DNA from: Deinococcus marmoris
GTDB lineage: Bacteria > Deinococcota > Deinococci > Deinococcales > Deinococcaceae
Length of the DNA: 46,099 bases
Assembly: GCF_001949125.1 (NCBI RefSeq)
Contig: NZ_MSTI01000118.1
Coordinates: 1 to 46,099 of the forward strand
Direction: 5' to 3'
Position 1 is the stretch's first letter. Each line of letters begins with the position of its first letter. The translations under genes and the position numbers were made by a program. This document shows positions 41,954 to 46,099 of this stretch, one piece after another. Under the pieces are notes generated by a model. It saw nothing but the letters and a program-made list of their open reading frames with translations, searched no databases and was not told where the DNA came from.

Positions 41954-43066
41954 ATGCGTATTGAAAGTGCTGAACTGCGGCTGATCCAGCTGCCCCTGAA
42001 ATTCCGTTTTGAGACGTCGTTCGGAGCCCAGACCTTCCGGACCATCCCGCTGCTGACGCTCCGCGGCGAGGGCCTGGAAGGCTACAGCGAGGGCGTGATG
42101 GAAAAGCTCCCGATGTACCGGGAGGAAACCATCGCCGGAGCCTGGGACCTGCTCGAACAGGCTTTCTTGCCCCGCATCCTCGGGCGCGATTTCGCCAATC
42201 CAGAGCGGCTCCGGCAGGAACTGGCGGCGTACCGGGGTAACGCGATGGCCAAGGCCATGGTCGAGATGGCGTTCTGGGACCTGTACGCCAAGTCGAAAGA
42301 CACGCCCCTGTGGGAGCTCCTCGGCGGCGTGCGAGACCAGGTAGAGGTGGGCGTCAGTCTGGGCATCCAGCCCTCCGCGCAGGCCACCGTGGATCTGATC
42401 GGCGAGCACCTCGATCAGGGCTACCGGCGGGTCAAGCTGAAGATCAAACCCGGCTGGGATATCGAACCGGTGGAGGCGGCGCGCGCCGCTTTTCCCCACG
42501 CCGACCTGACGGTCGATGCCAATTCCGCCTACACCCTGGCGGACACCGGCGTTCTGACGGCGCTCGACCAGTACCGGCTGGATTACATCGAGCAGCCACT
42601 GGCTTTCGACGACCTGAACGATCACGCCCAGTTGCAGGCCCTGCTGCGCACGCCCATCTGCCTGGACGAGTCGGTGATCTCGCCGGAATCGGCGCGCAAA
42701 GCGCTGGTCATGAACGCCGGCAAGGTCATCAACCTCAAGGTGGGCCGCGTGGGCGGGCACGGCGAGGCCCGCCGTATCCATGATCTCGCGCAGGCGTTCG
42801 GCATCCCGGTGTGGTGCGGCGGCATGCTGGAGGCCGGCATCGGCCGCGCCCACAACATCCATCTCTCGACACTCCCGAACTTCAGCAAGCCCGGGGACAC
42901 CAGTTCGGCTTCCCGGTACTGGGCCACCGACATCGTCAACGAGCCGCTGGAGGTCAAAGACGGCCTGATGGCCGTGCCTCCGGGGGCCGGCATTGGCGTC
43001 ACGCCCAACTGGGACTTCATCCAGAGCGTCACGTTGAAGACGGTCGACGACTTCCAGACAGGCTGA
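41954..43066 (+). CDS. Enolase-superfamily enzyme, N-acylamino-acid racemase / OSBS type (copy 2)
   Basis: A 370-residue enzyme, the normal length for this subfamily. Active-site set: K161-L-K163, D188, E213, D238 and K262 ([37 protein letters not shown]). It is strongly similar to copy 1 over the barrel, and starts 10 bases after the DppC-type stop with GAGGTG upstream. The two copies bracket a peptide-type importer in one operon. They may have split substrate range (for example different N-acyl amino acids), or one may be the racemase and the other a promiscuous relative; the residues visible do not decide. Confidence 0.88.
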   Translation: MRIESAELRLIQLPLKFRFETSFGAQTFRTIPLLTLRGEGLEGYSEGVMEKLPMYREETIAGAWDLLEQAFLPRILGRDFANPERLRQELAAYRGNAMAKAMVEMAFWDLYAKSKDTPLWELLGGVRDQVEVGVSLGIQPSAQATVDLIGEHLDQGYRRVKLKIKPGWDIEPVEAARAAFPHADLTVDANSAYTLADTGVLTALDQYRLDYIEQPLAFDDLNDHAQLQALLRTPICLDESVISPESARKALVMNAGKVINLKVGRVGGHGEARRIHDLAQAFGIPVWCGGMLEAGIGRAHNIHLSTLPNFSKPGDTSSASRYWATDIVNEPLEVKDGLMAVPPGAGIGVTPNWDFIQSVTLKTVDDFQTG

Positions 43067-43160
43067 GTGGGGGACGCAGACAAACAAATTTTCTGTTCTG
43101 CCTGCCCGCCAGGTCTCCAGAAGTGACTTTTCCGCCAGAGGCCTGTTGGCAGTCACACGT
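43067..43160. other. Convergent intergenic gap, no clear terminator
   Basis: 94 bases between the stops of two convergent genes. A weak imperfect stem (GCAGACA with TGTTCTGC) occurs near 43076-43100, without a T-run. Nothing else is seen. Confidence 0.35.
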
Positions 43161-45416
43161 TCAGCCGCGCTCCTGCATCAACCGCCAGACCTGCTCGGGC
43201 GTGGCAGGCAGGCTCGTGACGCGCACGCCCGCCGCGTCGCGGATCGCGTTGGCGATGGCGGCGGCCCCTGCCGTGATGGGGGGTTCACCGACAATGCGCG
43301 CCCCGAACGGCCCGTGTTCGGAGGGCCGCTCGACGATTACCGCGTCTATAGGCGGCAGGTCGGTGGTGGTGGGGAACACGTATTCCAGGAAGTTCGGATT
43401 GGTCAGCGTGCCGCCCTCGAAGTTCAGGCCCTCGTACAGGCCCATGCTCAGTCCCTGCGCCGTGCCGCCGTGCATCTGGCCCTCGACCAGCAGCGGGTTG
43501 AGGGCGTACCCGACGTCCTGGATACAGACCGCCTCCAGCGGCGTGACGTGTCCGGTCTCAGGATCAACCCGCACCCGCATGAGCTGCGCCGTGAAGCCGG
43601 GTGCGCCGCCCTTGATCGCGGCGCGGCCCTCGGCGACCACCGGGCCGGGGCCGCCCGCCGTCCCCTGACCCAGCCGGGCGAGCTGTCCCAGGGTCACGTC
43701 CTGTCCGGCCACGCCGCGCACGCGCGCCTGGCCTCCGCTCAGCTCAATGTCGTCGCGGTGCGCCTCGAAATGTGTGGCAGCGAGGTCCAGCAACTGCTCG
43801 CGTACCTGCTGGCTGGCACCCAGCACCGCGCCCGACAGGCTGATGGTGACCTGCGACCCGCCCGAGGCGGGGGCATACGGGCCGCTGTCGGTGCTGCCCT
43901 GCACGATCTCGACCGTTTCCGGGTCGATGCCCAGCGTCTCGGCGACGATCAGGACCATCGAACTGTGGACGCCGCTGATATCCACGCTGCCGACATGCAG
44001 GCGCACGGTGCCGTCCGTGTCCACCCGGCACACCGCCCCGGCAGGCGAGAATCCCCCTGGCCAACCGCCGACGGCCAGGCCCACGCCCTCGTGGGGCCGC
44101 GCAGCGCGCGATTGCCACAGCGGATGCTCACGCGCCCGTTCCAGGCAAGCCTTCAGGCCGATGTCCGGCCACGGGCGTCCGGTGCCGGTGGGGTCGCCGC
44201 CCTCCACGGCATTGAGCAGCCGCAGCTCCAGCGGATCGTGTCCCAGGGTGCGGGCGAGTTCGTCGATACTCGATTCCAGCGCGAAGAGGGCCTGCGGCAC
44301 GCCGGGCGCGCGGTAGGCCCCGGTGGGCGCACGGTGGGTCAGAACTTCCAGCGTCTCGATGCTCACGTTCTCGCAGCGGTACATTCCGCCGATCAGGGTG
44401 GCGAGGATGCCCGCGTGGCCGAAGCGGAAGATACCGTTCTCGATCACGGCGTGTACGTCCAGACCCACCAGGTGGCCGGTCTCATCGGCTCCCAGGCGCA
44501 CGCGAATCACCGTGCCAGGAGCGGGCATGGTGGTCAGCATGTCCTCGCTGCGTGACAGGACCATCCGCACCGGGCGGTCCAGGTGCAGCGCCACCGCCGT
44601 CACCAGCGCGTCGATGATGCCGTACTTCGCCCCGAAACCACCGCCCACGGTCATCGGCTCGACGCGCACGTCCCCCTCGCGCAGCCCCAGCGCGCCCGCG
44701 ACCTCGCCGCGCACCGCGTACTGCCCCTGAGTGCTGGTATAGACCGTGACCTGGCCGGGTCGGATGCCGGGTTGTGCCACCACCGCGTGCGGTTCCAGAT
44801 ATGCCTGGTGAATCCACGAATTCGTATAGGTGCCCTCCACCACGGTGTGCGCGTTCGCCAGCGCGGCTCCGGCATCTCCCCGCGCAAACGTCCGGCGCTC
44901 GTCGATGTTCGACCGCGTGTCGCCGCCCTGAGCGCCCGTCTCGCCGCCGTGCAGGCTTGCCAGGCTGGTGTCTGCGCTGGGCACGCCCTGCGGCCACACC
45001 AGCCGCTCGTCGGTCATGGCCGCCCCGGCGTCGTCCACGCTCTCCAGCACCTCGTAGTCGATGTCCAGCAGCGCGGCAGCGTCCGCGGCCTGCGCCTCGG
45101 TGGCAGCGACAACCACCGCGACCGGCTGCCCGGCAAACTGAACCTCGCCCTGTGCGAGCAGCATGCTGGGTCGCGAGTGGGCCGTGCGCCCCCCGTTCAG
45201 GTCCTCGCCAGTCAGTACGGCGACCACGCCGGGCACGCTCAGGGCGGCGGAGGCGTTGATGGCCCTGAGTCGCGCGTGCGGGTACGGCGAGAGGACCGGG
45301 CGGGCGTGCAGCATGCCCGCGAGGTTCAGATCGGCGGTGTAGCGCGCGGTGCCCCGCACCTTTTCGAGGCCGTCGATGATCCTGCGCCGTTTGCCGAGGT
45401 AAGTGGTCTCTGTCAC
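43161..45416 (-). CDS. Molybdopterin-binding subunit of a xanthine dehydrogenase-family enzyme
   Basis: A 751-residue large subunit of the molybdenum hydroxylase family. N-terminal hammerhead domain RRIIDGLEKVRGTARYTADLNLAGMLHARPVLSPYPHARL (about residues 10-50); molybdopterin domain with HQAYLEPHAVVA, VGGGFGAKYG, TGAYRAPGVPQALFALESSIDELA and, near the C-terminus, GEPPITAGAAAIANAI, whose glutamate is the expected catalytic base. These enzymes hydroxylate purines, aldehydes or aromatic heterocycles. The start is GTG with AGGAGG upstream. The Fe-S and FAD subunits normally next to it are absent on both sides: a convergent gene lies downstream and IS remains lie upstream. Purine oxidation is suggested only by the purine operon 8 kb away. 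Confidence 0.85.
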   Translation of the reverse strand: MTETTYLGKRRRIIDGLEKVRGTARYTADLNLAGMLHARPVLSPYPHARLRAINASAALSVPGVVAVLTGEDLNGGRTAHSRPSMLLAQGEVQFAGQPVAVVVAATEAQAADAAALLDIDYEVLESVDDAGAAMTDERLVWPQGVPSADTSLASLHGGETGAQGGDTRSNIDERRTFARGDAGAALANAHTVVEGTYTNSWIHQAYLEPHAVVAQPGIRPGQVTVYTSTQGQYAVRGEVAGALGLREGDVRVEPMTVGGGFGAKYGIIDALVTAVALHLDRPVRMVLSRSEDMLTTMPAPGTVIRVRLGADETGHLVGLDVHAVIENGIFRFGHAGILATLIGGMYRCENVSIETLEVLTHRAPTGAYRAPGVPQALFALESSIDELARTLGHDPLELRLLNAVEGGDPTGTGRPWPDIGLKACLERAREHPLWQSRAARPHEGVGLAVGGWPGGFSPAGAVCRVDTDGTVRLHVGSVDISGVHSSMVLIVAETLGIDPETVEIVQGSTDSGPYAPASGGSQVTISLSGAVLGASQQVREQLLDLAATHFEAHRDDIELSGGQARVRGVAGQDVTLGQLARLGQGTAGGPGPVVAEGRAAIKGGAPGFTAQLMRVRVDPETGHVTPLEAVCIQDVGYALNPLLVEGQMHGGTAQGLSMGLYEGLNFEGGTLTNPNFLEYVFPTTTDLPPIDAVIVERPSEHGPFGARIVGEPPITAGAAAIANAIRDAAGVRVTSLPATPEQVWRLMQERG

Positions 45417-45553
45417 GTGGACCTCCTGAGGGTTTGATGGAGAGTCTACGGGCTAGCGTGGCCCAAGAACACCGCCTCACGCCCAGGGGCCTGCCAGCGG
45501 GCGAGTGGCTGGGCAGTTCACAGCCAGGCAAGAAATCGATTCTCCTCGAGGGC

Positions 45554-45778
45554 GTGGAAGTGTACGGCTTACCGATGAATGTCGCCGCAGACCTGGACCA
45601 CTTTAGCGGGGAACTGTACAACCAGGAATGCCCGCATTCGAGTCTGGACTACGTTCTGCCCACCGAGTTCGCCGCCCGCTCCCATTCTGCTCAGAAGTGC
45701 TTGACCACTGGTCCTGAGTTATGGGTTCATTCCAACTTTAAGAATCCCCCGCCTTTAGGTCTGGGGAGTGTCAACTGA
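45554..45778 (+). pseudogene. IS3-family OrfB C-terminal remnant
   Basis: The frame reads LYNQECPHSSLDYVLPTEFAA (cut here at its core, 45614-45676), the typical end of IS3 OrfB integrases (YN..RPHSSLGY.TP.EFA), followed by a short tail to the stop at 45778. Everything before about 45554 has no integrase similarity, so the catalytic core is missing. The open frame extends back to 45434 but that part is unrelated. The remnant lies directly upstream of the molybdopterin subunit gene, where partner subunit genes would be expected. Confidence 0.65.
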
Positions 45779-45789
45779 CATCTTGCAGT

Positions 45790-46099
45790 TTAGACAATGA
45801 GGGCAGGGGATGCGTGCTGGAAGGCATCGAGCGCGTCTAGCTCCAATTGAAGCGCACGACGATGCACGTCGGGGACGAACGAGAACCTCACGGTTCTCGC
45901 CAGGTCGCCCCAGTCAGGCCATATGCCCGGCAGGCGAAGAGGGAGGTCAAGGTCCTGGAGATGACAGAGCAGGAAGGCCAAGCCGGAGAGGCACCACCAG
46001 CGCAAGACACCCTGTTTGCTGTGCTGCGCAAAGCGTTCAAGTCCGAAGCGGCCCTTGATCGTTTTGAAAAAGGCTTCGATTCGCCAGCGGCGTTTCCCT
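45790..46099 (-). CDS. IS4-type transposase, C-terminal part (runs off right edge)
   Basis: The minus frame is open from the window edge (46098) to TAA at 45790-45792, 102 codons. It starts GKRRWRIEAFFKTIKGRFGL, matching the R-(3)-E-(6)-K part of the IS4 YREK signature with the third catalytic acid, then RWWCLSGLAFLLCHL. The tail (ARTVRFSFVPDVHRRALQLELDAL) fits transposase C-termini. It is a different element from the one at 35046-36294. The start and the first two catalytic acids are outside the window, so intactness is unknown. Confidence 0.75.
   Translation of the reverse strand, partial: GKRRWRIEAFFKTIKGRFGLERFAQHSKQGVLRWWCLSGLAFLLCHLQDLDLPLRLPGIWPDWGDLARTVRFSFVPDVHRRALQLELDALDAFQHASPALIV

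Noticed and set aside
43076..43100. Possible terminator between convergent genes
   Set aside because: The stem is short and imperfect and has no T-run; too weak to list as a terminator.
43146..44555. Plus-strand frame of 469 codons
   Set aside because: Antisense to the molybdopterin subunit, which shows all expected family motifs.
1..46099. tRNA, rRNA, CRISPR arrays, riboswitches
   Set aside because: I looked for tRNA-like cloverleaf ends, repeated spacers and known leader structures and saw none that I could support by eye.

Overview
The window looks like accessory DNA from a Deinococcus-type bacterium. The DNA is GC-rich, several insertion-sequence remains are present, periplasmic binding proteins have simple cleavable signal peptides, and there are two enolase-superfamily genes of the Deinococcus N-acylamino-acid racemase / o-succinylbenzoate synthase type. 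No rRNA, tRNA or CRISPR array was seen. Nearly everything encodes import and breakdown of organic nutrients, arranged as tight operons (many start/stop overlaps), each with its own regulator. The genus is inferred from general resemblance, not from a marker gene.

Layout. 1-1400: partial IS3-type orfA at the left edge, an AbiEi-type antitoxin with a truncated AbiEii toxin, and a long hairpin. 1718-13434: a peptide-use island. A minus-strand operon (M24 peptidase, second M24 peptidase, class V aminotransferase-like enzyme, FAD amine/amino-acid oxidase, DUF3830) diverges from a plus-strand operon (third M24 peptidase, oligopeptide-type binding protein and two permeases, XRE-cupin regulator, M29 aminopeptidase). 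The divergent promoters share a symmetric architecture with a TTGAAC-N3-GTTCAA palindrome. 13526-27735: two sugar-type (CUT1) importers in opposite orientation, each with two permeases, a PF12831-like FAD oxidoreductase and a LacI regulator. Between them lie a DUF4127 gene and a sugar-phosphate-isomerase-like gene. 27916-35035: a GntR/UTRA regulator diverging from a complete spermidine/putrescine-type ABC importer fused into one operon with adenine deaminase and a nucleoside hydrolase, so probably purine base/nucleoside uptake. 35046-36294: an IS4-type element with 17-bp inverted repeats and a 10-bp target duplication. 36499-43066: MurR/RpiR regulator, two enolase-superfamily racemase-like enzymes and an oligopeptide-type importer. 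43161-45416: an orphan molybdopterin dehydrogenase subunit, followed by an IS3 orfB tail and a partial IS4-type transposase at the right edge.

How it fits together. Five importers are present but only one carries an ATPase gene (31402-32391). The two oligopeptide systems lack DppD/DppF and the two sugar systems lack MalK, so they must borrow ATPases from elsewhere. The less familiar parts are the M24/DUF3830/aminotransferase/oxidase set, the mirrored FAD-oxidoreductase sugar cassettes around DUF4127, and the purine-linked polyamine-type importer. All functions here are read from motifs and gene context; no database search was possible.
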